A stretch of 64,000 bases of DNA from Acidobacteriota bacterium (GTDB taxonomy: Bacteria > Acidobacteriota > Thermoanaerobaculia > Multivoradales > Multivoraceae), in the NCBI GenBank assembly GCA_003388555.1, contig QQVD01000050.1, forward strand, positions 124,001 through 188,000, read 5' to 3'. The translations under genes and the position numbers were made by a program. The notes under the pieces were generated by a model. It saw only the letters and a list, made by a program, of their open reading frames with translations, searched no databases and had not been told where the DNA came from. Shown one piece after another: positions 49,286 through 58,345 of the stretch (position 1 is the stretch's first letter; the number at the start of each line of letters is the position of its first letter).

Positions 49286-52200
49286 TTGAGCCTGGTCGGT
49301 TTCTCGATCCGCCGGCCGGTGACGGTGTTCATCTTCGCCGTCGCCGCGGCGCTGTTCGGCGTGGTGGCGTTCCGTCAGCTGGCGGTCGACCTGCTGCCCG
49401 ACATCACCTACCCCTCGCTCACCGTCCGCACCGACTACCCCGGCACCGCGCCGACCGAGGTCGAGAGCCTGGTGAGCCGACCGGTCGAGAACGCGGTCGG
49501 GGTGGTCAACAACGTGGTGCGGGTGACCTCGAGCTCGCGCCCCGACGTCAGCGAGGTGACCCTCGAGTTCGCCTGGGGCACCAACATGGACTTCGCCTCG
49601 CTCGACGTGCGCGAGCGGCTCGACGTCGTGCGCCTGCCTCTCGACGCCGAGCAGCCGGTGCTGCTGCGCTTCGATCCGTCGCTCGATCCGATCCTGCGCA
49701 TCGGGCTCACCGCCTCGGGCGATGAGGTCGACCTCACCCGCCTGCGCCTGATCGGCGAGGAGGAGGTCAAGCGCGTGCTCGAGCGCGTCGAGGGCGTGGC
49801 CGCGGTGATCGTCTCCGGCGGCCTAGAGGAGGAGATCCAGGTCGAGCTCGACGAGCGGCGGATCACCGCTCTGGGGTTGACCACGGCCAGGGTGCTGCAG
49901 AGGCTGGCGCAGGAGAACATCAACCTCACCGGTGGCCGGCTGCGCGACGGGCAGACCGAGTTCCTGGTGCGCACGGTGAACGAGTTCGTGCGGCCAGAGG
50001 ACGTGCGCGACGTCGTCGTCGACCGCCAGGGCGGCGCCACCGTGCGCCTCGCCGACGTCGCCCGGGTCTACATGGGCGCCAAGGAGCGCGAGGTGATCAC
50101 CCGCATCGACGGCCGCGAGAGCGTCGAGGTGGCGATCTACAAGGAGGGCGGCACCAACACGGTGCAGGTGGCCGACCGCGTGCTCGAGGCCGTCAACTCG
50201 CTCGACGAGCGCCTCGAGCGGCTCGGCGGTGGCCTCGAGCTGACCGTGGTCACCAACCAGGCGCGCTACATCGAGGAGTCGGTGCGGGCGGTGATCGACA
50301 CCGCGGCGATGGGCGGCCTGCTCGCCATCCTGGTGCTCTACGTCTTTCTGCGCAGCCTCAAGAACACCCTGATCATCGGCATCTCGATCCCGGTCTCGGT
50401 GATGGCGACCTTCTTCCTGATGTACGTCTCGGGGGTGTCGCTGAACATCATGTCGCTCGGCGGCCTCACCCTCGGCATCGGGCTGCTGGTCGACAACTCG
50501 ATCGTCGTGCTCGAGGCGATCCAGCGCCGCCGCGACCAGGGTCTCGGCATCGAGGACGCGGCGCGCGAAGGCGCCTCCGAGGTCTCCACCGCGGTCGTCG
50601 CGTCGACCCTCACCACGATCTGCGTCTTCGCCCCGATCGTCTTCGTCGAAGGGGTCGCCGGCCAGATGTTCGGCGACCAGGCGCTCACCGTCACCTTCTC
50701 GCTGGTGGTCTCGCTGGCGGTCGCGCTGACCGTGATCCCGATGCTCGCCTCGCGCCCCGGCCTGGGCTCCGGGGCGGAGCGGCCGCGCGCCTCCGAGCTC
50801 GGCCAGGGCAATCCCCTCACCCGCGGCTTCGCCCGCGGCAGCTTCGCCGTCTTCTCGGGCCTCGCGCGGCTGATCGGAGCACTGGTGCGCGGCGCCGCGC
50901 GGTTCGGACAGGTCGTGCTCGATCCGCCGTTGCGCCTTTTCGACCGCGGTCTGGAGCGTCTGCGCCAGGGCTACGGCAGCTCGCTGGAGACGCTGCTGGC
51001 GCGGCCGCTGCAGGTGCTGGTCACCGTCGCGGTGCTGCTTGCCGCCAGCCTGCTGATGGCGCGTTCGCTGGGCACCGAGCTGGTGCCCGAGCTGGTGCAG
51101 GGCGAGTTCTTCGTCGACGCCGAGCTCGAGCCGGGCACCCGTCTCGAGATCACCGATCGCCGGCTGCGCGCGGTGGAGGCGGTCGCCGCCGAGCTGCCGC
51201 GGGTCGAGACCGTGTACGCGGTCGCCGGCACCTCGAACGAGCAGGGCGGCAGCGCCGGCGAGACGCGCGAGAACATCGGCCAGATCACCCTGCTGCTCGA
51301 GACGCCGTCGACCCGCGAGGGTGAGGACGAGCTGATCCGGCGCATCGGCGCCTACATCGAGGAGCAGAACGAGTCGTACTCGGTTGCCGGGGTCGACCCC
51401 GAAGTGGCCGCCGGCATCGACGCCGGTGTCGATCCCGGTCTTCAGGCGACCGGTCTCGCGGCGCGCAACCAACGCCTCGAGCACCGCTTCGGCCGGCCGT
51501 CGTACTTCAGCTTCCGCACCCCGATCGAGGTCGAGATCCGCGGCTACAACCTCGAGCTGCTGGAGCGCCTCGCCGATCAGGTGATCGCCGAGCTGTCGCA
51601 GGTGGAGGGTCTCAGCGACCTGCGTTCGTCGACCGAGGGCGGCAATCCCGAGATCCAGATCCGCTTCGACCGCGACCGCCTCGCCCGCCTCGGTCTGACC
51701 GTCGGACAGCTCGGCGAGGTGTTGCGCACCAAGATCCAGGGCGACATCGCGACCGACGTGATCCGCGACGACCGCAACATCGAGATCCGCCTGCGCACCG
51801 AGGAGCAGTACCGCGACAGCGTGCGCGACCTCGCCAACCTCAACGTCGCCCAGGAGGGTCGCACCCCGATCCCGCTGTCGGCGGTGGCGGCGATCACCGA
51901 GTCGGTGGGGCCGGCGGAGATCCGGCGCGCCGACGGCAGCCGGGTGGCGCGGATCACCGCCAACCTGCTCGGGCGCGACCTCGGCGCGGTGAGCGACGAG
52001 CTCGAGGCGCGGCTGCAGGCGATCGAGTTCCCCAGCGGCTTCGACTGGAGCCTGCGTGGTCAGCGCCAGGAGATGGAGACCTCGTACCGCAGCCTGCGCA
52101 CCGCCATCCTGCTCGCCATCTTCATGGTCTACCTGGTGATGGCGTCGCAGTTCGAGTCGCTGCTGCACCCCTTCGTCATCCTCTTCTCGGTGCCGTTCTC

Positions 52201-52579
52201 GGTGATCGGCGCCCTCCTGGCGCTGCGCATCACGGGGACGCCTGTGAGCATCGTGGTGCTGATCGGCGCCATCCTGCTCGCCGGCATCGTGGTCAACAAC
52301 GCGATCATCCTGGTCGACACCGCCAACCGTCTGCGCCGCGACGAGGCGATGCCGAAGCTCGAGGCACTGCGCGAGGCCGGACTGATCCGGCTGCGCCCGA
52401 TCCTGATGACCACCGCCACCACCGTGCTGGGCCTGCTGCCGATGGCGATCGGCTTCGGCGAGGGCAGCGAGCTGCGCACGCCGCTGGCGCTGACTGTGGT
52501 CGGCGGACTGCTGACCTCGACGCTGCTCACCCTGCTGGTGGTGCCGGTCGTCTACCGCACCCTCGATCGCTCTCCCTGA
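49286..52579 (+). CDS. RND efflux transporter, inner membrane subunit (2)
   Basis: FSIRRPVTVFIFAVAAALFGVVAFRQLAVDLLPDITYPSLTVRTDYPGTAPTEVESLV; LGGLTLGIGLLVDNSIVVLEAI; GIVVNNAIILVDTANRLR. TTG start. Confidence 0.94.
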   Translation: MSLVGFSIRRPVTVFIFAVAAALFGVVAFRQLAVDLLPDITYPSLTVRTDYPGTAPTEVESLVSRPVENAVGVVNNVVRVTSSSRPDVSEVTLEFAWGTNMDFASLDVRERLDVVRLPLDAEQPVLLRFDPSLDPILRIGLTASGDEVDLTRLRLIGEEEVKRVLERVEGVAAVIVSGGLEEEIQVELDERRITALGLTTARVLQRLAQENINLTGGRLRDGQTEFLVRTVNEFVRPEDVRDVVVDRQGGATVRLADVARVYMGAKEREVITRIDGRESVEVAIYKEGGTNTVQVADRVLEAVNSLDERLERLGGGLELTVVTNQARYIEESVRAVIDTAAMGGLLAILVLYVFLRSLKNTLIIGISIPVSVMATFFLMYVSGVSLNIMSLGGLTLGIGLLVDNSIVVLEAIQRRRDQGLGIEDAAREGASEVSTAVVASTLTTICVFAPIVFVEGVAGQMFGDQALTVTFSLVVSLAVALTVIPMLASRPGLGSGAERPRASELGQGNPLTRGFARGSFAVFSGLARLIGALVRGAARFGQVVLDPPLRLFDRGLERLRQGYGSSLETLLARPLQVLVTVAVLLAASLLMARSLGTELVPELVQGEFFVDAELEPGTRLEITDRRLRAVEAVAAELPRVETVYAVAGTSNEQGGSAGETRENIGQITLLLETPSTREGEDELIRRIGAYIEEQNESYSVAGVDPEVAAGIDAGVDPGLQATGLAARNQRLEHRFGRPSYFSFRTPIEVEIRGYNLELLERLADQVIAELSQVEGLSDLRSSTEGGNPEIQIRFDRDRLARLGLTVGQLGEVLRTKIQGDIATDVIRDDRNIEIRLRTEEQYRDSVRDLANLNVAQEGRTPIPLSAVAAITESVGPAEIRRADGSRVARITANLLGRDLGAVSDELEARLQAIEFPSGFDWSLRGQRQEMETSYRSLRTAILLAIFMVYLVMASQFESLLHPFVILFSVPFSVIGALLALRITGTPVSIVVLIGAILLAGIVVNNAIILVDTANRLRRDEAMPKLEALREAGLIRLRPILMTTATTVLGLLPMAIGFGEGSELRTPLALTVVGGLLTSTLLTLLVVPVVYRTLDRSP

Positions 52580-52871
52580 GCCTTGGGCGGCCTCCCCGTC
52601 GCTCGCCGGCGGGCTGGGCGGGCCGGCAAGCCACTCAGGGGCATCCGTGCCTGGCAGTGGCAGAGTCCGCCGCACGGTGCGTTTCAGGGCCCGATTCTTG
52701 CCTCCGGCGGGCCGCCGAGGTAGCCTGCCGGGGGCGTTCGACGCATTCCCATAGCTCTCTGTCCGGAGGCCGGGGGACGGTGAGCAGACGCCGCGCGACG
52801 GGGCTCCGGCCCCGCTCGGTACAGCGTCGTCTTCGCCCCCGACCGGCCTTCCGAAGGGTCGTCCGACAACC

Positions 52872-54710
52872 GTGAGCAACGCATCCTTGAGTTCCGACGC
52901 GGAAGCCCGCCTCGCCGCACAGCAGGCGCGGATCGAAGAGCTCGAGGCGATGGAGCGTCGCTACCAGAACCTGCTGCTCAAGGCGGGCGACGAGATCCGT
53001 GATCTGCGGGACCGGCAGAAGAAGCCGTCCGCCGACGGCAGGTCGGGGGATGGAGCGAGCTCCGAAGAGGCGGATCTGCGCCGCTCCCTGGAGGAGACCA
53101 GGAAGCAGCTCGAGGAGACGCTGGCCGACCAGGCCCAGCTGACCACCGAGCTCGAGACCCTGCGCACCGCACTGGTCGACGACGAAGAGACGGTGGCCTC
53201 TGGCGGCGGTTCGCTGCTCGACGAGTCCGAGGACCAGCTGCACAAGACGATCGACCTGCAGCGCCAGACCATCGTCGACCTGCGCACCTCGGTGGCGGCG
53301 CTCGAGAAGGAGCAGAGTCGCATCCAGCGGATGCGCGACGAGATCCAGCGCCTCACCGACGAGCTCGAGGCGTCCGAGGAGGTCCGCGAGCGCCAGCAGA
53401 AGGCGATGTCGTCGTTCGCGCAGGTCAAGGCCAACGCCGAGTCGCAGTACGAGGAGCTGCAGAGCCGCATCTCCGAGATGGTCGCCCAGCGCGACGAGGC
53501 GAGGCAGAAGGCCAAGGAGGTCGAGGCGCGTCTTCCCGAGCTCGAAGAGAAGGCCGAGCGCCTGGCCGAGCTCGAGGAAGAGCTGTCGCTGAGTCGCGAG
53601 CAGGTCACGCGCCTGGAGAAGAAGCTCGAGGACCGCCAGTCGGAGCTCGATGCGGTGGGAGAGCGCTTCGCCGCTCTCGAGGACGACAAGCGCGCGGTGC
53701 AGGCGCTCGCCGAGGAGCGGGAGGGCCAGATCCAGTCGCTCGAGCGTGAGGTCGCCAAGATCGAGCAGCTCGAGAAGTCCGCCGAGTCACTGCGAACCGA
53801 GCGTGCCGATCTACGTCGCTCCCTCGAGGAGCTGCAGGCCAAGTCCGACGCCGCCCAGGCCCGGATCGAGGAGCTCGTCGCCGAGGTCGAGAGCGCCAGG
53901 CAGAGCGAGAAGGCGTCGGCCGACCGCATCCTCGAGCTGGAGAAGCAGATCGAGGAGAGCGGCGCCGAGCGCGAGCGCGAGCGCCAGCAGGCTTCCGAGG
54001 AGCTCGAGGCCAGCCGCGGCAAGACCGCTGCTCGCGAGCAGGAGCTGCAGAATCAGCTCGAGCAGGTCCGCAGCGAGCTGGAGCAGGCGCGCGAGAGCGG
54101 CTCGAAGGCCGAGGCCTCGCTCGAGGAGGAACGCGCCGCCAGGCAGGAGCTCGAGCAGCAGCTCAGCGAGCAGCGGGCGTCGCGGGAGAGCCGTGACGAG
54201 GTGGCGCGCCAGGCCAGCGCCGCGCTCGAGAAGCAGCTCGAGCAGGAGACCGCGGAGCGCAAGCGGCTAGAGAAGGAGCTCGCCGACGTCGACGACCAAC
54301 GTGTCTTCGCCGAGTCCCAGATCGCCGCCCTGCGCAGCCAGGTCCGCGGCCAGGAGGGGGAGGAGGCGAAGCTCGGGGAGGCGCAGCGCGAGCTGGAGGA
54401 GCTGCGCCAGACCGTCGAGGCCCGCGACGAGGCGCTCGGCCAGCTCGAGGAGCTGATCCGTGCCGCCGTGGCGGAGAAGGAGGAGCTGCAGGAGCAGCTG
54501 ACCCAGCTCGAGGGCAAGGCCGCCGACAGCTCCCAGGTCGAACGGCTGCGCAAGGAGCTCGAAGAGGCCCGTGCGGAGGCCGAGAAGTTCCGTGCTCTCA
54601 TCCGCAAGCAGCGCCTCGACAAGCTCTCCGAGGAGGAGAAATCGCCCGACATGCAGGGCGACCGCCTGGTCAAGGAGCTGCGCATCGACCTCGACGAGCT
54701 CGACGTCTGA
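52872..54710 (+). CDS. Long coiled-coil protein of unknown function
   Basis: 612 aa almost entirely heptad-like E/R/L/Q/A sequence; no Walker motifs, signal peptide or TM; conserved-looking C-terminal tail QGDRLVKELRIDLDELDV. Confidence 0.78.
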   Translation: MSNASLSSDAEARLAAQQARIEELEAMERRYQNLLLKAGDEIRDLRDRQKKPSADGRSGDGASSEEADLRRSLEETRKQLEETLADQAQLTTELETLRTALVDDEETVASGGGSLLDESEDQLHKTIDLQRQTIVDLRTSVAALEKEQSRIQRMRDEIQRLTDELEASEEVRERQQKAMSSFAQVKANAESQYEELQSRISEMVAQRDEARQKAKEVEARLPELEEKAERLAELEEELSLSREQVTRLEKKLEDRQSELDAVGERFAALEDDKRAVQALAEEREGQIQSLEREVAKIEQLEKSAESLRTERADLRRSLEELQAKSDAAQARIEELVAEVESARQSEKASADRILELEKQIEESGAERERERQQASEELEASRGKTAAREQELQNQLEQVRSELEQARESGSKAEASLEEERAARQELEQQLSEQRASRESRDEVARQASAALEKQLEQETAERKRLEKELADVDDQRVFAESQIAALRSQVRGQEGEEAKLGEAQRELEELRQTVEARDEALGQLEELIRAAVAEKEELQEQLTQLEGKAADSSQVERLRKELEEARAEAEKFRALIRKQRLDKLSEEEKSPDMQGDRLVKELRIDLDELDV

Positions 54711-55130
54711 GGCGCAGTCGCCCCGAGGAGCCCTCGCGGCAGTCCGGCGCGGCCTTCGCAGGTCGCGGACCCTTCCGCTGGAGCTACCGTGGCGGAGGGC
54801 AGCAGAGGCCGTGAGGCCGCGTGGTGGTCGAGGCCGATGGCGCCGCTCGTCAGTGACCGGCCCAACGGCGGCTGGCAGGTGGGCCTGGTGGAGCGCTCGA
54901 AGCGATCGCTGAGCGTCGAGTGTCCGAGGGCGGTCTGCTGATTCCCTGCTGTGGGACTGGCCAGGCCGCGCTCGCGTCCGACGATCCCCAAGTCACCGCC
55001 CGGCATGGAAGAATGGTCGCCCGCTCGCGTCGTCGGCCACGGCCCGTCGATCGCGGGCCGCGGCGAATCCGCCACGGGCCCCTAAGGGGTTCCGGCTCGC
55101 CTTCGCTCGAATGCTCCGCTGAGGTCCTTC

Positions 55131-56621
55131 ATGCCCATCCACCGCTCGCTCATCGGTAGGCGTTGCGCCGGCGTGTCGGTGCGAGGAGCGGATCGCCGTC
55201 CAGCGGCAACCCTCCTCGCCGGCATCGTCTGCTGCCTCCTGCTCGCCGCGGCGATCCAGGCCCAGCCGCCGAGTCCCGAAGTCGTCGGCGCAGGTGCTCC
55301 GCTGCCGCCGGCCTCGCCGACCGAGATCAAGTCGGTGAAGGCCAAGCGCTCGGGAGACAGCGTCGAGGTGCGGGTGGGCTTCGACGGCGAGGCGCCGTGG
55401 ACGTCGACCGTGCGTCCCGACGGGATCATCCAGGTCGCCTTCGCCGATGCGGTGGGCAAGGGGCGCTTCCGCACCCTGAGCCCGCGCGGCGACGTCGTCG
55501 AAACCGTGATCACCCGTCCCCTCGCTGTGGGCGAGGAGCGTCTGGTGCAGATCGAGATCCGGCCCGACGGCACTCCGCTCGAGCACTCCGTGGCGCGCAC
55601 CCGCGACGGCCTGACGATCTATCTCGAGCGCACCCCGTCGGCCGAGGCGCCCGCCGCGACCGGCACGATGGCGCCGGCCCCCGGCATCACGATCACCGAG
55701 GGACCCGCGCTCGAGGCGCCCGCGGCGCAGGCCGGCGTCGTCGCCGCGCCCGCCGACGCCCCGGCGACGCCCGGAGCTCCCGGCGCGATGACCGAGCCGG
55801 TGGCCGAAGACCCGGTGCCGACCGTGGTGTTCCCCTACAGTCCCGAGGTCGGTCGCTACCGCATCGGCCCCGGCGACACCCTCAGCCTCGACGTCTTCGG
55901 CATCTCCGAGCTCAAGCGCGAGGTGCAGGTCGGGCCCGACGGCCGCATCGCCCTGCCCATCCTCGGACGCCTCGAGGTGGAGGGCAAGACCCTCGAGGAG
56001 GCCGAATCGGCGATCGCCGAGGTGCTGCAGCAGCGCTCGCTCGCCACCAGCCCCGAGGTCTTCGTCACCGTCAGCCGCTACGAGAGCCAGGGCGTCTTCG
56101 TGCAGGGCGCCGTCGCCCAGCCCGGCATCGTGCAGATCCCCGGCGGCAAGCGCGTCATGGAGCTGCTCAGCGAGGTCGGCGGCCTGGCCCAGCGCGATCC
56201 CGCCGGACAGCGCATCTTCATCCTCCGCACCGGCGCCGACGGCCAGGCGCGCAAGATGGTGATCGACGCCGCCCAGCTCCTCGCCCAGGGAGACTTCTCA
56301 CTCAACGTGCTCGTGCTGCCCGGCGACCTCGTGCTCGTGCCCGAGCCCTCCAGAGTGCAGGTCTTCGTCTCTGGCGCCGTGCAGAACCCCGGCCCCGTCG
56401 AGATCGCCAACGGCACCGGCCTCACCGTGCTCCAAGCCATCACCGCCGCCGGCGGTCCCACCCCCAGAGCCAAGCTCGCCGACGTCTCCATCATCCGCCG
56501 CCACCTCGACGGCACCCAGGAGACCATCGACGTCAACGTCAAGAAGATCCGCAACGGCAACCTCCCCGACATCCCGCTGCAGAACGGGGATTCGGTGGTG
56601 GTGAAGGAGTGGTTCTTCTGA
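55131..56621 (+). CDS. Polysaccharide export (Wza-like, Poly_export + SLBB) protein with N-terminal AMIN-like domain
   Basis: Signal peptide; IKSVKAKRSGDSVEVRVGFDGEAPWTSTVRPDGIIQVAFADA (AMIN-like); YRIGPGDTLSLDVFGISELKREVQVGPDGRIALPILGRLEVEGKTLEEAE; two SLBB-like modules. Confidence 0.87.
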   Translation: MPIHRSLIGRRCAGVSVRGADRRPAATLLAGIVCCLLLAAAIQAQPPSPEVVGAGAPLPPASPTEIKSVKAKRSGDSVEVRVGFDGEAPWTSTVRPDGIIQVAFADAVGKGRFRTLSPRGDVVETVITRPLAVGEERLVQIEIRPDGTPLEHSVARTRDGLTIYLERTPSAEAPAATGTMAPAPGITITEGPALEAPAAQAGVVAAPADAPATPGAPGAMTEPVAEDPVPTVVFPYSPEVGRYRIGPGDTLSLDVFGISELKREVQVGPDGRIALPILGRLEVEGKTLEEAESAIAEVLQQRSLATSPEVFVTVSRYESQGVFVQGAVAQPGIVQIPGGKRVMELLSEVGGLAQRDPAGQRIFILRTGADGQARKMVIDAAQLLAQGDFSLNVLVLPGDLVLVPEPSRVQVFVSGAVQNPGPVEIANGTGLTVLQAITAAGGPTPRAKLADVSIIRRHLDGTQETIDVNVKKIRNGNLPDIPLQNGDSVVVKEWFF

Positions 56622-56655
56622 GGGCGGCCGAGCGGGTGCGACGCTCGGTCGTTCG

Positions 56656-57282
56656 GTGCCGATGGTCTATGCGGTGAACGCTCCGTCTTCGATGGCCTCT
56701 TCGATCGCCCGGAAGACTCGTGCGTTGTTACGCCGCATCGCGCCGGTGCCCGAGCGCCGTGTTCCGATCGAATTGATTCGGTGTCACCGAAACGAGTTTG
56801 CCGCGGCGCAGGGCTTCTCCGGACGACGGATCGACGACTTCCCTCCATGCCAGTTCTTTCGCCTCGCCTCGAGTGACCGAGCCGCGGGCCGGGAGGCGTT
56901 CGCTCTTTGGTACCGAGAGTGGTTCTTGCTGCGCGCCGGCTGGAGAGTCCCCAAGAGCGATGGAGGGATGTGCGGCGGCTCACTGCATCGGCAGTTGGCG
57001 GACCTGGTCGGCTTCGGCGGAGACCTCATCGAGCTCGATCCTGGCGAGGTCGCGGCGGAGAAGGTCCAGGCGGCCATCCTGCTCCGCGTTGATCACTACC
57101 TGAGCGTGTTCGAATCGATCCGCTCCGAGGGTTGGGACGAATCTCGTCGCCCCATGGTCTCCTGCAGCGAGGATGACGGTCTGTACTACCTCAACAACGG
57201 GCATCACCGGATCTCGGCTCTACGGGTGCTCGCGATCGACACCGTCCGTGTCGAGATCAGGAGGGTCGTCGGTGCGGCCTGA
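56656..57282 (+). CDS. ParB/sulfiredoxin-like domain protein
   Basis: VPIELIRCHRNEFAAAQGF at the N-terminus; SEDDGLYYLNNGHHRISALRVLAIDTVRVEIRRV at the C-terminus. Start codon uncertain (GTG 56656 or ATG 56662/56692). Confidence 0.6.
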   Translation: MPMVYAVNAPSSMASSIARKTRALLRRIAPVPERRVPIELIRCHRNEFAAAQGFSGRRIDDFPPCQFFRLASSDRAAGREAFALWYREWFLLRAGWRVPKSDGGMCGGSLHRQLADLVGFGGDLIELDPGEVAAEKVQAAILLRVDHYLSVFESIRSEGWDESRRPMVSCSEDDGLYYLNNGHHRISALRVLAIDTVRVEIRRVVGAA

Positions 57283-57964
57283 ATGGACCGACGAGGCGGT
57301 CAGGCGCTGGGTGGACTCGCAGGACTGGTATCAGACCATCCAGGTCCGGCCAGGCATCGTCACTCCTGGATCCAGCAGGTCCCTCGAGCGGCTCGATGCC
57401 CTCGAGCTCGACCAGGTCGCTGGCAAGACCGTGCTGGATGTCGGGTGCAACTCCGGCTTCTATGCGCTGGAGAGCAAACGTCGGGGGGCCGCCCGGGTCG
57501 TCGGTGTGGAGCCGCAGCTTCATCGTGTCGAGCAGGCACGGACTCTCGCGGAGATCATGGGCCTGGAGGTCGATTTCCACCAACTCCCACTGGCGGGAAC
57601 TGGGGAGTTGGGACGTTTCGACACCGTCTTCTGCATCGCGGTTCTCACCGAGGTGGCGGACCTGATCGGCAGTCTGCTGACGTTGACGGACCTGACCGCC
57701 GAGACCCTGTATCTCGAGCTCTCCGTGTTTGGGCGCATGCGAGGAGACATCAAGCTCCCGTTTCGGATCTTCGGAGAGCGAACGCTCGATTGGCTCTCCC
57801 GGACGAGCATCGCGCGACTGCGAAAGACCAAGACAGGCTGGTCCCTGGCGCCGTCCTTCAGCCTGCTTCTCGAGATCCTGGGTGAAGAGTTCGACATCGT
57901 CGATCTCGGGCCGTCGGCGCGCTATCGTCTTCTGCGACTCGAGCGGAGGCATCGGCTGTCGTGA
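57272..57964 (+). CDS. Class I SAM-dependent methyltransferase (CmoB/DUF1698-like)
   Basis: LERLDALELDQVAGKTVLDVGCNSGFYALESKRRGAARVVGVEPQ; GTG 57272 overlaps upstream gene. Confidence 0.82.
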   Translation: MRPEWTDEAVRRWVDSQDWYQTIQVRPGIVTPGSSRSLERLDALELDQVAGKTVLDVGCNSGFYALESKRRGAARVVGVEPQLHRVEQARTLAEIMGLEVDFHQLPLAGTGELGRFDTVFCIAVLTEVADLIGSLLTLTDLTAETLYLELSVFGRMRGDIKLPFRIFGERTLDWLSRTSIARLRKTKTGWSLAPSFSLLLEILGEEFDIVDLGPSARYRLLRLERRHRLS

Positions 57965-58049
57965 GCTGGCGAATCTGGACGCCCGAACCTGACGAGACCC
58001 TGGCCAGGTGATGCCGGTCGGATAACGGAGTCCACGTAGAGTTCGATAC

Positions 58050-58084
58050 GCCCGGGCAGCGCGGGAACGCGCTCCTTCCCGGGC
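58050..58084. terminator. Strong two-stem hairpin in convergent intergenic region (possible bidirectional terminator, no U-tract)
   Basis: GCCCGGG-c-AGCGCG-GGAA-CGCGCT-cctt-CCCGGGC: 7-bp outer stem, 6-bp inner stem, GNRA-type loop. Confidence 0.5.
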
Positions 58085-58345
58085 ACGACGCGAACGGATT
58101 CCGCGATCCGAGGGCGCCCGGTTCGCCCCATGTCGTCAGTGTCGACGACTCACACCTACCGACACGGGTGCAAGCGGAGTCCGCCGGACCGGCTCGCTAA
58201 CGGCGCTTGTCCTGGGTCAGATCCCTGGCTTGTCGAGTGACAACGCGCACGTTCTAGGCGTCGAGCACGATCTCGCGGGCCGCGCCGTTCCCGGACCTCA
58301 GGCGATCGTCTCGCTGACGCCGGTGAATCGGCGGAGGAGCATCGA

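Noticed and set aside
49823-52879. 1018-aa minus-strand ORF
   Set aside because: Antisense to the second RND gene; composition artefact.
54711-55130. Possible small ORF or ncRNA in the 420-bp gap before the exporter gene
   Set aside because: Short ORFs (e.g. 54571-54912, 54920-55159) lack motifs and credible ribosome sites; only a short near-palindrome (cccctaagggg near 55080) is visible, too weak to call.
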